Shown here: positions 40,432 through 50,960 of the stretch, piece by piece
Position numbering within the stretch: position 1 is the first letter of the stretch
Layout of the letters: each line of letters opens with the position of its first letter
Assembly (NCBI RefSeq): GCF_009909235.1
Contig: NZ_JAAAPO010000001.1
Coordinates: 682,001-746,000, forward strand
Origin: Novosphingobium ovatum
Lineage (GTDB): Bacteria; Pseudomonadota; Alphaproteobacteria; Sphingomonadales; Sphingomonadaceae
Reading direction: 5' to 3'
Length of the DNA: 64,000 bases
Notes under the pieces: generated by a model
Seen by the model: only the letters and a program-made list of their open reading frames with translations
Database searches by the model: none
What the model was told of the DNA's origin: nothing
Made by a program: the position numbers and the translations under genes

Positions 40432-42942
40432 ATGGGGGAACAGGGATCAGATACGAACACACAGGCGGCACCTGACACGCGGTGGATGATGGCCGCGCTG
40501 GTGGGTGGCGGCTTGGCGCTCAGCCTGTTGGCGGTGGCCGCAGTGGTGCGCCAGCCTGCGGTGGTGGCCGCCTTTGCCGGCGGGCTGATCGCGCTGGGCG
40601 CGTTGTTTGCCGCCGTCATGATGCGCCCGCGCCCCGCTCCTGTGGCCGAGGTGGAGGCGCAGGACTGGTCTGTCACCATCGCCGCGATCGAGCAATTGGG
40701 CGGGGATGATGCCCCGGCTGTGGCGATTGTGGACCGGGCGGGGCGCATGGTGTGCGCCAATGTCGCGTGGGAACAGGTGTTTGGCGTGGCGGTGCCGCCG
40801 TCCTTGCCGCTGGCGGGGGGCGGGGGCGATGCCTTGGCTGCCGCCGCGCGGGTGGCGTGGCGCGATGGGCGCGGCAGTGTCGACCAATTGCTGGGCGCGG
40901 AGGGTGAGGGGCTGGTCCCGCGCCGTTGGCGTGCCAGCGCGCTGCGGTCCGGCCGGGGTGAGGATTACCTGATCTGGCGCTTTGATCCGGTGGTGGCCGC
41001 CGATCCGGTGGCCGATATGGCGGGCCAATTGGCGGGCAAGGCCGGGCGGATGCTGGGACAGGCGGGCTTTGCCGCCGCCATTGTCGGCACCGATGGCCGT
41101 ATCCGGGCCTGCAACGAGGGCTTTGTTCAGCGCAGCGGGGTTGAGCCGCAGGCCAGTCTGATCGACGTTGAATTCGTGACGCTGTTCACGCAGGACGATG
41201 CGGGCCGCATTTTCTGGGAACGTGACAACCGGCAGGCCGCCGCGCTGACGCTGTATTACCTGCCACTGGCCGATCCCGACGTCGAACCCTATCCCGATCC
41301 GCAAAGCAGCCCTTCGCTGATGCTGTTGGTCGATGCCGGCGTGGGCATGGGCGGGGGCGCTGATGCTGGCCCCGCAGCGGCGCCGCATCTGGAGGCGTTG
41401 CTGGCGCAATTGCCGTTGGGGCTGGCAATGGCCGACCGCGATGGGCGGCTGCTGTTCGCCAATGCCGCCTTTATGCGCGCGGCCGGGCGCGATGGACAGG
41501 ATCCGCCCACCTATCCCACCGATCTGGTGGTCAAGGAGGACAAGGCCGCGCTGTCCGATGCCGTCCGCCGCTTCGGCCAAGGCCCGGCGACCAGCGGAGA
41601 CGTGGCGGTGCGGCTGTCCGCACAGCCCGACGATCCGGTCTCGCTGTCGCTGGCTGGCGTGCGCGGCTTGGGCGATGCGGCGGTGCTGTTGGGGCTGACC
41701 GACACGACCGAGGAAACCCGGTTGAAGCGGCAGGTGGCCCAAGCCACCAAGATGCAGGCCGTGGGCCAGTTGGCGGGCGGCGTGGCGCATGATTTCAACA
41801 ATGTGCTGACCGCGATCATCGGCACCTGCGATCTGATGCTGTTGCGCCATACGCCGGGCGACAGCGATTATGACGACATCCAGCAGATCCGTGCCAGCAG
41901 CAACCGCGCGGCCAGTCTGACACGGCAATTGCTGGCCTTTAGCCGGCAGCAGACCTTGCGCCCGCAGGTTTTGCAATTGCCCGATATCGTCAGCGAAATC
42001 AGCCAGATGCTGCGCCGCCTGATCGGTGAGAAGATCAAGCTGAACGTGACGCACGACCGCGATCTGGGCGCGGTGCGCGCCGATCCGACGCAGTTGGAGC
42101 AGGTGATCGTCAATCTGGTGGTCAACGCGCGCGATGCCATGCAGGAGCACAGCCAGCGCCACGGCCGCGACGGCAGCGGGCGGCTGAATGTCTATACGCG
42201 GCGGGTGTCGGCGCAGGACGTGCGCGCCATGCGCAGCGACATCCTGCCCATCGCCGACTATACCGCGCTGGTGGTCGAGGACACAGGTGGCGGCATTCCG
42301 CCAGACGTGCTGGGCAAGATCTGGGAGCCGTTTTTCACCACCAAGGAGCAGGGCAAGGGCACCGGGCTTGGTCTCTCGACGGTCTATGGCATCGTCAAAC
42401 AGTCGGGCGGGTTCATCTTTGCCGAGAATGTCGCGACGGCGGCCGGCGGCGTGCAGGGCGCGCGTTTTGTCGTTTATTTGCCTGTGCATCACGGCGCGGT
42501 CGAGGTGGCCAGCCCGCGTCCGCGTGAGGGCACGGCGACATGGGCCGGTGGCGGCGACATCCTGTTGGTCGAGGACGAGGACGCGGTGCGTGTCGTGGCC
42601 GAGCGCGCGCTGACCCGCGCGGGCTATAACGTCACCTGCGCCAGCGATGGCGAGGCGGGGCTGGAGGCGGTGGAGCACCGGCGCGACTCGGGCATGGCAA
42701 TGTTCGATCTGATCGTTTCGGACGTGGTGATGCCGGTGCTGGACGGCCCGGCAATGGCCCGCGCCATCCGCAAGCTGGAGCCGGGATTGCCCCTGATTTT
42801 CATGTCGGGCTATGCCGAAGAGCAACTGCGAAAAGAGATTAGCCTCGATAATATGCACTTCATGCCTAAGCCTTTTTCCGTACAGCAGATCGCGGAAAAG
42901 GTGGCTGGGGCACTGGCTGATGCTGCGGCGCAAAAGGGTTGA
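40432..42942 (+). CDS. cckA: cell-cycle hybrid histidine kinase CckA
   Basis: Hybrid sensor kinase of 836 aa that phosphorylates ChpT and through it CtrA and CpdR. Two TM segments lie at about 20-40 and 43-64, two PAS-like regions at about 200-430, and the HisKA domain with His453 in [10 protein letters not shown]. The ATPase domain has [10 protein letters not shown] and [19 protein letters not shown], and the C-terminal receiver has Asp764 in IVSDVVMPV. The domain order and the GVAHDFNN box are those of CckA. Its pathway partner cpdR is 11 kb away. The start at 40432 is 8 nt after the DUF2062 stop. Confidence 0.92.
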   Translation: MGEQGSDTNTQAAPDTRWMMAALVGGGLALSLLAVAAVVRQPAVVAAFAGGLIALGALFAAVMMRPRPAPVAEVEAQDWSVTIAAIEQLGGDDAPAVAIVDRAGRMVCANVAWEQVFGVAVPPSLPLAGGGGDALAAAARVAWRDGRGSVDQLLGAEGEGLVPRRWRASALRSGRGEDYLIWRFDPVVAADPVADMAGQLAGKAGRMLGQAGFAAAIVGTDGRIRACNEGFVQRSGVEPQASLIDVEFVTLFTQDDAGRIFWERDNRQAAALTLYYLPLADPDVEPYPDPQSSPSLMLLVDAGVGMGGGADAGPAAAPHLEALLAQLPLGLAMADRDGRLLFANAAFMRAAGRDGQDPPTYPTDLVVKEDKAALSDAVRRFGQGPATSGDVAVRLSAQPDDPVSLSLAGVRGLGDAAVLLGLTDTTEETRLKRQVAQATKMQAVGQLAGGVAHDFNNVLTAIIGTCDLMLLRHTPGDSDYDDIQQIRASSNRAASLTRQLLAFSRQQTLRPQVLQLPDIVSEISQMLRRLIGEKIKLNVTHDRDLGAVRADPTQLEQVIVNLVVNARDAMQEHSQRHGRDGSGRLNVYTRRVSAQDVRAMRSDILPIADYTALVVEDTGGGIPPDVLGKIWEPFFTTKEQGKGTGLGLSTVYGIVKQSGGFIFAENVATAAGGVQGARFVVYLPVHHGAVEVASPRPREGTATWAGGGDILLVEDEDAVRVVAERALTRAGYNVTCASDGEAGLEAVEHRRDSGMAMFDLIVSDVVMPVLDGPAMARAIRKLEPGLPLIFMSGYAEEQLRKEISLDNMHFMPKPFSVQQIAEKVAGALADAAAQKG

Positions 42943-42953
42943 TTGGGCGGTTT

Positions 42954-42991
42954 GTTCCGCTCTTGTTCCAACAGAACATCCGTGGTACATG
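42954..42991 (+). promoter_or_regulatory. recA promoter with LexA (SOS) box
   Basis: GTTC-N7-GTTC at 42954-42968 is the alphaproteobacterial LexA box. It overlaps the -35 element TTGTTC (42963-42968), which is 17 nt from TACATG (42986-42991). LexA bound here would block RNA polymerase until DNA damage. Confidence 0.85.
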
Positions 42992-43039
42992 CGTGACAGT
43001 TGACCTTTGCCGGCAACACCTTACGCATGGAGACGGAAC

Positions 43040-44113
43040 ATGGCTGCTGCACAGCTGAAACTGATTCAGGAAGGCAAAGACAAAGACATGGATCGTCAAA
43101 AAGCGCTGGAAGCGGCATTGGCGCAAATTGATCGCGCGTTTGGCAAAGGTTCGGCGATGAAGCTGGGCCAGAAACAGGCGATGCAGGTCGAGGCGATTTC
43201 GACCGGTTCACTGGGGCTGGACATTGCCTTGGGGATCGGTGGTCTGCCGCGTGGCCGTATTGTCGAGATTTATGGGCCGGAAAGCTCAGGCAAAACGACA
43301 CTGGCACTGCACGCCATCGCCGAGGCGCAGAAGACTGGCGGCACGGCGGCGTTTGTGGACGCGGAACACGCGCTGGACCCGGTGTATGCGCGCAAGCTGG
43401 GCGTGAACATCGACGAACTGATCGTCTCGCAGCCCGACACGGGTGAGCAGGCGCTGGAGATCGTGGATACGCTGGTGCGTTCCAACGCGATCGACGTGCT
43501 GGTGGTCGACTCGGTGGCGGCGCTGGTGCCGCGCGCCGAAATCGAGGGCGAGATGGGCGACAGCCACGTCGGCCTGCAGGCCCGCCTGATGAGTCAGGCG
43601 CTGCGCAAGCTGACCGGCTCGATCAGCCGTTCGCGCTGCATGGTGATCTTTATCAACCAGGTGCGCATGAAGATCGGCGTGATGTACGGCAACCCCGAGA
43701 CCACGACGGGCGGCAACGCGCTGAAGTTCTATGCTTCGGTGCGTCTGGATATCCGCCGCACTGGTCAGATCAAGGATCGCGACGAGATTGTGGGCAACGC
43801 TACCCGCGTCAAGGTGGTGAAGAACAAGGTCGCGCCGCCGTTCAAGCAGGTCGAATTCGATATCATGTATGGCGAGGGCATTTCGAAAATCGGCGAAATT
43901 CTGGACTTGGGCGTCAAGGCCGGCATCGTTGAGAAATCGGGCGCGTGGTTCAGCTATGATTCGATCCGCATCGGTCAGGGGCGCGAGAATTCCAAGAATT
44001 ACCTGCGTGAACACTCTGACGTCTGCAACCGGATCGAGGCGGCCATTCGCGGCCAGATGGAAGGCCTGGCAGGCGAAATGATGGTCGGCGCCGATGCGGA
44101 GGATGATAGCTGA
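43040..44113 (+). CDS. recA: recombinase RecA
   Basis: RecA, 357 aa: homologous recombination and LexA co-protease. Walker [14 protein letters not shown] lies at about residues 76-88, followed by [18 protein letters not shown] and [21 protein letters not shown]2-loop region [13 protein letters not shown] is present. The acidic C-terminus ends GADAEDDS. The start [10 protein letters not shown] at 43040 is the usual one. An SOS box lies upstream. The next gene, alaS, is 340 nt away. Confidence 0.97.
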   Translation: MAAAQLKLIQEGKDKDMDRQKALEAALAQIDRAFGKGSAMKLGQKQAMQVEAISTGSLGLDIALGIGGLPRGRIVEIYGPESSGKTTLALHAIAEAQKTGGTAAFVDAEHALDPVYARKLGVNIDELIVSQPDTGEQALEIVDTLVRSNAIDVLVVDSVAALVPRAEIEGEMGDSHVGLQARLMSQALRKLTGSISRSRCMVIFINQVRMKIGVMYGNPETTTGGNALKFYASVRLDIRRTGQIKDRDEIVGNATRVKVVKNKVAPPFKQVEFDIMYGEGISKIGEILDLGVKAGIVEKSGAWFSYDSIRIGQGRENSKNYLREHSDVCNRIEAAIRGQMEGLAGEMMVGADAEDDS

Positions 44114-44356
44114 GAGTCCCGCCGGGCATTAGCGGCGGCCGGCAAGGTCCGCGCTGCCGCTGATGCTGATACGCATGCTGATGCTGGCGTGTTTTCGTTT
44201 GCGGGCTGGCAGCATGCGGCGCGGATTTAGTTTGGCTGTGCTGTCGGGGTGAATTGGAGCGATGTCTGCGCCTCGTCGTGAACGTACCTGTGCAAACGGT
44301 CAGGTTTGGGCACGTGTTCGCACCAAGATTCCGGCTGGGCGGGGGGCATTGGCGGC

Positions 44357-44427
44357 TTTTCGGTATCGCCTGCCGAAAAACCTGCGTTTTCGTGTTCTGT
44401 AAAACGGTGTTCCCGCTTGTTTGCGGG
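44357..44427 (+). promoter_or_regulatory. mutually exclusive hairpins in the alaS leader
   Basis: TTTTCGG (44357-44363) can pair with CCGAAAA (44373-44379), which can instead pair with TTTTCG (44387-44392); CGTTTT (44385-44390) can pair with AAAACG (44401-44406). A CCCGC/GCGGG hairpin (44412-44427) follows, 27 nt before alaS. Such overlapping stems resemble an attenuator. The rest of the 340-base gap from recA (44114-44453) shows nothing else I can name. Confidence 0.35.
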
Positions 44428-44453
44428 CGCGCGCTGGCTTATCGGCAACGGCC

Positions 44454-47105
44454 ATGATCTCGACCAACGATATTCGCCGCTCGTTTCTGGAATACTTCGG
44501 CTCGAATGGGCATGAAGTGGTCGCCTCTGCGCCGCTGGTGCCGTATAATGACCCGACGTTGATGTTTACCAACGCGGGGATGGTGCCGTTCAAGAACGTG
44601 TTCACCGGCCTTGAAACCCGCGCCACGCCCCGCGCCAGCAGCAGCCAGAAATGTGTGCGCGCCGGGGGTAAGCATAACGATCTGGACAATGTCGGCTATA
44701 CGGCGCGGCACCATACCTTCTTTGAAATGCTGGGGAATTTCTCCTTTGGCGACTATTTCAAGGAGCAGGCGATCCTGCATGCCTGGACGCTGCTGACCAA
44801 GGAATGGGGGCTGGCCAAGGACAAGCTGCTGGTCACGGTGTACCATACCGACGATGAGGCGTTTGGCCTGTGGCAGAAGATTGCCGGTCTGTCCGACGAC
44901 CGCATCATCCGCATCCCGACCAGCGACAACTTCTGGTCGATGGGCGACACCGGGCCTTGCGGTCCGTGCTCCGAGATCTTTTTCGACCATGGCGATCACA
45001 TCTGGGGCGGTCCTCCGGGGTCGCCGGAAGAGGATGGTGACCGGTTCATCGAGATCTGGAATCTGGTGTTCATGCAGTTCGAGCAGCAGGCTGATGGCAC
45101 GCGGCTGAGCCTGCCCAAGCCCAGCATCGACACCGGCATGGGGCTGGAGCGCATCGCCGCTGTCATGCAGGGCGAGCATGACAATTACGACATCGACACG
45201 TTCAAGGCGCTGATCGCCGCCAGCGAATCGCTGACCGGCGTGCGGGCGCAGGGCGACAGCCGCGCCAGCCACCGCGTCATTGCCGATCACTTGCGTTCGA
45301 CCAGCTTTTTGCTGGCCGATGGCGTGTTGCCCAGCAACGAAGGGCGCGGCTATGTGCTGCGCCGCATCATGCGTCGTGCCATGCGCCATGCGCATCTGCT
45401 GGGGGCCAAGCAGCCGTTGATGCACCGTCTGGTGCCCGCGCTGGTGACCGAAATGGGTGCCGCCTATCCCGAACTGGGCCGCGCGCAGGCGCTGATCCAG
45501 GAGGTGCTGGAGCGCGAGGAGACCAAGTTCCGCCAGACGCTGGACAAGGGGCTGAAGCTGCTGGACGAGGCGACCGCCGACATGGGCGAGGGCGCTTCCT
45601 TGCCGGGCGAGACTGCGTTCAAGCTCTATGACACCTATGGCTTCCCCTATGACCTGACCGAGGACGCGCTGCGTTCGCGCGGTATTGGCGTGGACAAGGA
45701 TGGCTTTGATGCGGCGATGGCGCAGCAAAAGGCGTTGGCCCGCGCGGCGTGGAAGGGCAGCGGCGAAGCGGCCGCCGGCGAGGTGTGGTTTGACATCGCC
45801 GAGCGTGTGGGGGCGACCGAATTTACCGGCTATACCAGCACCACTGGCGAGGCGCAGGTTGTGGCCATCGTCAGGAACGGCGCCGAGGTGGACACCGCGC
45901 AGGCGGGTGACACTGTCACGATCATCACCAACCAGACGCCGTTCTATGGCGAATCGGGTGGTCAGATGGGCGACGCGGGGGTGATCTCGGGTGGCGATGG
46001 CTTGGATATTTCGATCACCGACACGGCCAAGCCGCTGGGCCGGCTGCACGCGCACAACGGCACGATCCGGGCTGGTGGCGTCAAGGTGGGTGACGCGGTG
46101 GCCTTGGCCATTGATGTGGCGCGCCGTGATGCGATCCGAGCCAATCACTCGGCCACGCATCTGTTGCATGCCGCGTTGCGCAACCGTTTGGGCGCGCATG
46201 TCACGCAAAAGGGCTCGATGGTGGCGCCCGAACGTCTGCGCTTTGACTTTTCGCAGCCGACTGGTCTGACCGCCGATGACATCGCCGTGATCGAGGCCGA
46301 GGTGAACGCCGAAATCCGCGCGAATAATCCGGTTAACACCCGTTTGATGAGCCCCGAAGACGCGATCGAGGCCGGCGCGATGGCGCTGTTTGGCGAAAAA
46401 TACGGCGAGGAAGTGCGCGTCCTGTCAATGGGCAGCAAGGCGGCGGGCAAGGACTTTTCGGTCGAGCTTTGCGGCGGCACCCATGTTCGCGCGCTGGGTG
46501 ATATCGGCGTGTTCCGCATCGTCAGCGAAAGCGCCGTGTCGAGCGGCGTGCGCCGCATCGAGGCGTTGACCGGCGAAGGCGCGCGCCAGTGGTTCGTCAC
46601 CCGCGAGGAGCAGTTGAAGGCGGCCGCCGCCGCGCTGCGCACCACGCCGGACGAGGTCGAGGCGCGCGTTGCGGCCTTGCTGGACGAGCGCAAGAAGCTG
46701 GAGCGTGAGCTGGCTGAGGCCAAGAAGGCGTTGGCGCTGGGTGGCAGCGGCGGCGCGGCGCAGGCGGCTGATGAGACGATTAACGGCGTGACCTTTAGCG
46801 GTCAGGTGATCGAGGGGCTGGACGCCAAGGAATTGCGCGGCCTGCTGGATCAGGCCAAGCAGCGCATGGGCAGCGGCGTGGCCGCGATCGTCGCTGTGAA
46901 CGAAGGCAAGGCCAGCATCGCGGCCGCCGTGACCGAGGATCTGACCGCCAAGGTCAGCGCCGTCGATCTGGTGCGCGCGGGCGTTGCGGCGCTGGGTGGC
47001 AAGGGCGGCGGCGGTCGCCCGGACATGGCGCAGGGCGGCGGGCCGGATGGTGACAAGGCCGCCGATGCCATCGCCGCGCTGCGGGCGGTGATCGCTGGGG
47101 CATGA
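44454..47105 (+). CDS. alaS: alanyl-tRNA synthetase
   Basis: Class II AlaRS, 883 aa, charging tRNA-Ala. It has the N-terminal aminoacylation domain ([45 protein letters not shown]), the editing domain with the metal-binding [11 protein letters not shown] and CGGTH, and the C-Ala domain with coiled coil (about 720-770) and Gly-rich region. The ATG at 44454 ([11 protein letters not shown]) is chosen. It overlaps the next gene by ATGA. Confidence 0.97.
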   Translation: MISTNDIRRSFLEYFGSNGHEVVASAPLVPYNDPTLMFTNAGMVPFKNVFTGLETRATPRASSSQKCVRAGGKHNDLDNVGYTARHHTFFEMLGNFSFGDYFKEQAILHAWTLLTKEWGLAKDKLLVTVYHTDDEAFGLWQKIAGLSDDRIIRIPTSDNFWSMGDTGPCGPCSEIFFDHGDHIWGGPPGSPEEDGDRFIEIWNLVFMQFEQQADGTRLSLPKPSIDTGMGLERIAAVMQGEHDNYDIDTFKALIAASESLTGVRAQGDSRASHRVIADHLRSTSFLLADGVLPSNEGRGYVLRRIMRRAMRHAHLLGAKQPLMHRLVPALVTEMGAAYPELGRAQALIQEVLEREETKFRQTLDKGLKLLDEATADMGEGASLPGETAFKLYDTYGFPYDLTEDALRSRGIGVDKDGFDAAMAQQKALARAAWKGSGEAAAGEVWFDIAERVGATEFTGYTSTTGEAQVVAIVRNGAEVDTAQAGDTVTIITNQTPFYGESGGQMGDAGVISGGDGLDISITDTAKPLGRLHAHNGTIRAGGVKVGDAVALAIDVARRDAIRANHSATHLLHAALRNRLGAHVTQKGSMVAPERLRFDFSQPTGLTADDIAVIEAEVNAEIRANNPVNTRLMSPEDAIEAGAMALFGEKYGEEVRVLSMGSKAAGKDFSVELCGGTHVRALGDIGVFRIVSESAVSSGVRRIEALTGEGARQWFVTREEQLKAAAAALRTTPDEVEARVAALLDERKKLERELAEAKKALALGGSGGAAQAADETINGVTFSGQVIEGLDAKELRGLLDQAKQRMGSGVAAIVAVNEGKASIAAAVTEDLTAKVSAVDLVRAGVAALGGKGGGGRPDMAQGGGPDGDKAADAIAALRAVIAGA

Positions 47106-47572
47106 TCGGGCGTTGGGCCTTTGGTACGGCGGCGCTGATGTTGGCGCCGTCCGTACAGGCCCATGTGACGCTTTCGCCCGCGCAGGGCGTGGCGGGCGCG
47201 CGTCAGGTCTATGTTGTGCGCATGCCCAATGAACGGCGCGTCGATACGGTCGCGCTGGATCTGCAAATTCCCGCGGCATTGCGTGTGACGGGCCTGCAAC
47301 AGGCGCCCGGCTGGACCTTGGTGATTGATCGCGATGCCACCGGAGCGATCGTCGCGGTACATTGGACCGGGGCGTTGCCTCCTGATCAATATGTTGAATT
47401 CGGGCTGATGGCGGTCAATCCCGCGACGGCGGCAGAGTTGCGCCTGTCGGCCAGGCAAACCTATGCCAATGGCGAGGTCGTGGCGTGGAATGGCGAGGTG
47501 GGGAGCCGCACGCCCGCCCCGCGCGTGACGATTGCAGCGGTCGCCGCACCGATGGATCATTCCGGCCATTGA
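47102..47572 (+). CDS. DUF1775 (YcnI-like) periplasmic copper-binding-type protein
   Basis: A 156-residue secreted protein. The signal peptide ends APSVQA-H, leaving His at the mature N-terminus, as in YcnI-type proteins where this His binds copper. The DUF1775 domain includes HVTLSP, a conserved Trp (APGWTL) and [12 protein letters not shown]. The C-terminus PMDHSGH adds further Met/His. It overlaps alaS by 4 nt; no other copper genes are adjacent. Confidence 0.8.
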   Translation: MIGRWAFGTAALMLAPSVQAHVTLSPAQGVAGARQVYVVRMPNERRVDTVALDLQIPAALRVTGLQQAPGWTLVIDRDATGAIVAVHWTGALPPDQYVEFGLMAVNPATAAELRLSARQTYANGEVVAWNGEVGSRTPAPRVTIAAVAAPMDHSGH

Positions 47573-47642
47573 CGCCGGGGCCTGGTGGCGGCGATGATGC
47601 GATCGCCGCGCGATGGGGCGGCCAAATGATGGGGGATTTGCC

Positions 47643-47951
47643 ATGATGTTGTGGATGTTGGCAGCGGTGGCGGGGATGAGCGATCCGCAGTTTGACGCCG
47701 CGCGCAGCCGCGCGCCCGCCGATGTGGTCGCGTTCATTGACCGATGGGAGGGCTGCAACCATTGGGGTGGTGAGCCTGTGCCCGACAAGGATGTGGACCC
47801 GCAACAACAGCGCGCCAAGCAGATCGAGCGCATGTGGAAGAAGGGGCGCTGTGACTATGTCCGCGCCGATTTCAAGGTGTTGCGCGCCAAATATCGCGCC
47901 AATCCGCGTATTGCCCGCCTGTTGGCCGAGGTGCGCAGCCGCTACGATTGA
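47643..47951 (+). CDS. small hypothetical secreted protein
   Basis: A 102-residue protein with a short hydrophobic N-terminus (MMLWMLAAVAGMS) and a charged helical body with two Cys (WEGCNHWGG, KGRCDYVR). No known domain is recognised. It follows the DUF1775 gene by 70 nt. Confidence 0.6.
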   Translation: MMLWMLAAVAGMSDPQFDAARSRAPADVVAFIDRWEGCNHWGGEPVPDKDVDPQQQRAKQIERMWKKGRCDYVRADFKVLRAKYRANPRIARLLAEVRSRYD

Positions 47952-47983
47952 CGGCGCGGGACGGGGCGGGCGCTGCCCCGCCG

Positions 47984-49756
47984 CTACTCCAGCCGATCGC
48001 GCAGGGAACTGCTTTTCAGCTTGGGCTTTTCGCTTAAGCCCCCTTCTTCCATGATCGTTTCGCGGAATTCGTCGCGCTTTTCATGGATCGAGGCGATGAC
48101 AAAGCCCATCGGCACGCCCAGCTCCACCAGCGCCGCCTCGGACAATTGCAGCGAGGCCTCCAGCGCCTCTGGAATGGCCTGACTGGCGCCGGCCCGATAC
48201 AGAGCGGCCGCATGGACCGAATCGCGCGCGCGGGCCAGAATCGGCAGGTCCGGGTGCAGCGCGCGCAGTTTTTTGACGATGCGCTGGGCCGCGCGCGGCT
48301 CGTCCATGGTCAGGATCACCGCCTGCGCGCGCTCCAGATGCAGCCGTTCGATCACATGGGTGGCATTGGCATTGCCAAACATCGCCGCATAGCCCGCCCG
48401 TACCGCGCTGCGGATCAGATCGGGGTCGGTGTCGATGCCGACATAGGACTTGCCATGGGTGGTCAGCATGTCGGCCACCAGCCGCCCCACCCGGCCAAAG
48501 CCGATGATGACGGTGCGCGGCGCGTCGCTGTCGCCGGCCGTGTGGGCGTGGCCATGGCCGTCGACCCGGCGTGCCAACCGCCGCCCGACCCATGCCAGCG
48601 CGGGTGTCACCGTCAGGCCCAGCGCCGTGACGATCTGCCAGAACTGGCCGGTGCCGGGCTGGATCAGGCTGGCGCTGCCGGCTGCGGCCAGCACGATCAG
48701 CGTTGATTCCGAAGGCGATGACATCAGAATGCCGGTTTCTGTCGCCGCGCCCGCGCGCATGCCGGTCAGGCGCAACAGCCCCGCCGTCACCACCGCCTTG
48801 ACCAACAGCACCGCTATCGTTGCGCCGACAATCGCCAGCCAGTTGGCCGCCACCATCGTCAGGTCGATGCTCATGCCGATGGTGATCAGGAACACGCCCA
48901 GCGCCAGCCCGCGAAAGGGGGCGATCAGGCCCTCGACCTCGGTGTGGTATTCGGTTTCGGCGATCAGCAGCCCGGCGATCAGCGCCCCGACGATGGGCGA
49001 CAGGCCCACCCCCGCCGTCACCAGTGCCGAGACGATCACCACGATCAGGCAGGCCGAAAGGAACAATTCCGGGCTTTTGGTGCGGGCGGCCTGTGCGAAC
49101 AGGGGCGGCAACAGATAGCGGCCGAACACCAGCAGCGCCAACACCACCAGCAGCCCCAGCCACAGCGTATGCCACATGGCGTCCAGCCCGCCCGCCGCAT
49201 TGGGGGCCAGCGCGCCCAGCAGGAAGATGATCGGCACCAGCGCCAGATCCTCGAACAACAGCATCGAAAGCGCCGCGCGCCCCACCGGCGTTTGCGTCCC
49301 CGCGATCGGCAGCACCAGCGCGGTCGAACTCATCGCCAGCGCCAGACCCAGCCCGACCGCGCCCGGCACTGCCTCTCCGGCAAAGGACAGGGCAAAGCCG
49401 ATCAGCCCCGCCGCCACCAGCAATTCGGCCGCGCCCAGCCCGAACACCTGTTTGCGCATCGCCCACAACCGGTCGAACGACAGTTCCAGCCCGACCGAGA
49501 ACAACAGCAGGACGATGCCAAATTCCGCAAAGGGATCAAGGCTTTCGGGGGAGGATATGGTGATATAGGCCAGCCACGGCTGATCAAACACATAGCGCCC
49601 CAGGCCATAGGGCCCGACCAACAGGCCCACCAGAATGAAGCCGATGACCGGCGTGATGCGCGCGCGCGCAAAGACCGGGATGACAATGCCAGCCGCGCCC
49701 AGAATGACAAGCGCATCGCCCAGAGGCGAGGAGGGGACAAACACAGGATGAGCCAT
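47984..49756 (-). CDS. CPA2-family cation:proton antiporter with RCK domain (KefB-like)
   Basis: A 590-residue inner-membrane antiporter. About twelve TM segments fill residues 10-390 (VIPVFARARITPVIGFILVGLLVGPYGLG near the start, with FGIVLLLFSVGLELSF and SMLLFEDLALVPI). A cytoplasmic TrkA-N/RCK domain follows with RTVIIGFGRVGRLVADML at about 419-436. Such proteins exchange K+ or Na+ for protons, often under glutathione or nucleotide control. MAHPVFVP at 49756 is the chosen start; an ATG at 49792 is also in frame. Confidence 0.88.
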   Translation of the reverse strand: MAHPVFVPSSPLGDALVILGAAGIVIPVFARARITPVIGFILVGLLVGPYGLGRYVFDQPWLAYITISSPESLDPFAEFGIVLLLFSVGLELSFDRLWAMRKQVFGLGAAELLVAAGLIGFALSFAGEAVPGAVGLGLALAMSSTALVLPIAGTQTPVGRAALSMLLFEDLALVPIIFLLGALAPNAAGGLDAMWHTLWLGLLVVLALLVFGRYLLPPLFAQAARTKSPELFLSACLIVVIVSALVTAGVGLSPIVGALIAGLLIAETEYHTEVEGLIAPFRGLALGVFLITIGMSIDLTMVAANWLAIVGATIAVLLVKAVVTAGLLRLTGMRAGAATETGILMSSPSESTLIVLAAAGSASLIQPGTGQFWQIVTALGLTVTPALAWVGRRLARRVDGHGHAHTAGDSDAPRTVIIGFGRVGRLVADMLTTHGKSYVGIDTDPDLIRSAVRAGYAAMFGNANATHVIERLHLERAQAVILTMDEPRAAQRIVKKLRALHPDLPILARARDSVHAAALYRAGASQAIPEALEASLQLSEAALVELGVPMGFVIASIHEKRDEFRETIMEEGGLSEKPKLKSSSLRDRLE

Positions 49757-49937
49757 GCCCGCCAGCCTGCGGCAAGGGGGCAGGCGATGCAAGGCGCGCC
49801 TGTGCCGAATTGGCGCGGGCCTATGGCATTTTTACCCAAACGCCCTGCTCCGCCGCAAAGACACGGTGAAATAACGCTTTTGTGGCCGGGCATCTGTGAT
49901 ACACTCGGCCGATAATAATCATACATTGTGAGGATGC

Positions 49938-50756
49938 ATGCGGCGCTTGGAGAAGATTCTCCGGGTGGTGGTGCCCGGACGCGGTTCCGGGCTGGCCCCC
50001 GTTCTGTCTGGATTGTTGCTGGCGGCTTTGCCGTGGCCGATGGCGGTTGCGCAGGCAACGCCGGCGGGCAATGGGCTGGTGCGCGCGGTGCCCGCCGCGC
50101 CGGTGGCTTCGGGCGCTTTGGGCGCGGATGCGGCGACATTGGTGCAAAGCGCGCGTGAATTGCTGATGGCGGGCAAGCATGCCGAGGCGCTGGCCCAGAT
50201 CGCGCCGGTGCTGGCCGATGCTGCCACGCGCACCCATGGCCGCGCGGCCTATTGCGCGCATGATCAGGTTGAGGCGCTGACCTATATGGGCATGGCGCCG
50301 CAGGGGGCAACGGCGGACATTCTGCCGGGGGATGACTGTGACGCGTTGTATTTGCGCGCTTTTGCCCTGACCGAGATGGGGCAGCGCGCCGATGCGGTGG
50401 CCGCTTTGGAGCAACTGACGGCGCTCTCGCCCGCCTATCCGCAGTATTTTGTCGAGCTGGGCTTTGCCTATCGCCGCGCCGGGCAGCCGCAAAAGGCGAT
50501 GGCCGCCTATCAGCAGGCGCGCCAGATTGTTGATGACTCAGGCCGGGCGGCGCAGTTTGGCGGCTATCGCGCGGCGGCGCTGCGCGGCATCGGTTTCCTG
50601 TTGTTCGACGCCAAGGATTGGGACGGGGCAGAGGCTGCCTATCGCGCCAGCCTGAAGGATGATCCCGACAGCCGCGTGGCCGCGTCCGAACTGGCGCTGA
50701 TTGCCAAGAAGCGGGCCGCCGCCGTGGCGGTGACGGTGGCGCAACCGGGGGCCTGA
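49938..50756 (+). CDS. exported TPR-repeat protein
   Basis: A 272-residue protein with a long basic N-terminus and a hydrophobic signal segment (about 19-38, LAPVLSGLLLAALPWPMAVA). TPR-like repeats follow at about 65-95 and 130-260 (ALYLRAFALTEMGQRADAV, ELGFAYRRAGQPQKAMAAY). It probably mediates protein contacts in the periplasm. It is divergent from the antiporter gene. Confidence 0.72.
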   Translation: MRRLEKILRVVVPGRGSGLAPVLSGLLLAALPWPMAVAQATPAGNGLVRAVPAAPVASGALGADAATLVQSARELLMAGKHAEALAQIAPVLADAATRTHGRAAYCAHDQVEALTYMGMAPQGATADILPGDDCDALYLRAFALTEMGQRADAVAALEQLTALSPAYPQYFVELGFAYRRAGQPQKAMAAYQQARQIVDDSGRAAQFGGYRAAALRGIGFLLFDAKDWDGAEAAYRASLKDDPDSRVAASELALIAKKRAAAVAVTVAQPGA

Positions 50757-50775
50757 TTCGCACCTCTTCGCAGGC

Positions 50776-50814
50776 AAAAGGCCGGTGGCGCGTTTCCCGC
50801 GTTGCCGGCCTTTT
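50776..50814. terminator. bidirectional terminator between TPR gene and icd
   Basis: AAAAGGCCGG and CCGGCCTTTT form the base of a stem whose inner part (GGCGCG with CGCG) continues the pairing. T tracts exist on both strands. Confidence 0.75.
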
Positions 50815-50903
50815 GCTGTGCGGGCGTTATGTGCGTCTAGATGCCTCGATAATGCTATCATTGACAACAAAAGCACGCGCCGCCTGCGCCCCCGCCGCCC
50901 AAA

Positions 50904-50931
50904 CAAAAAGGGCCCCGGTTTCCCGAGGCCC
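50904..50931 (-). terminator. icd terminator
   Basis: On the minus strand GGGCCTCGG, loop GAAA, CCGGGGCCC, then TTTTTG: a 9-bp stem with a GNRA-type tetraloop, about 30 nt after the icd stop. Confidence 0.85.
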
Positions 50932-50960
50932 CCATTGTGTTCAGCCAAAGGCCAGGGCGA

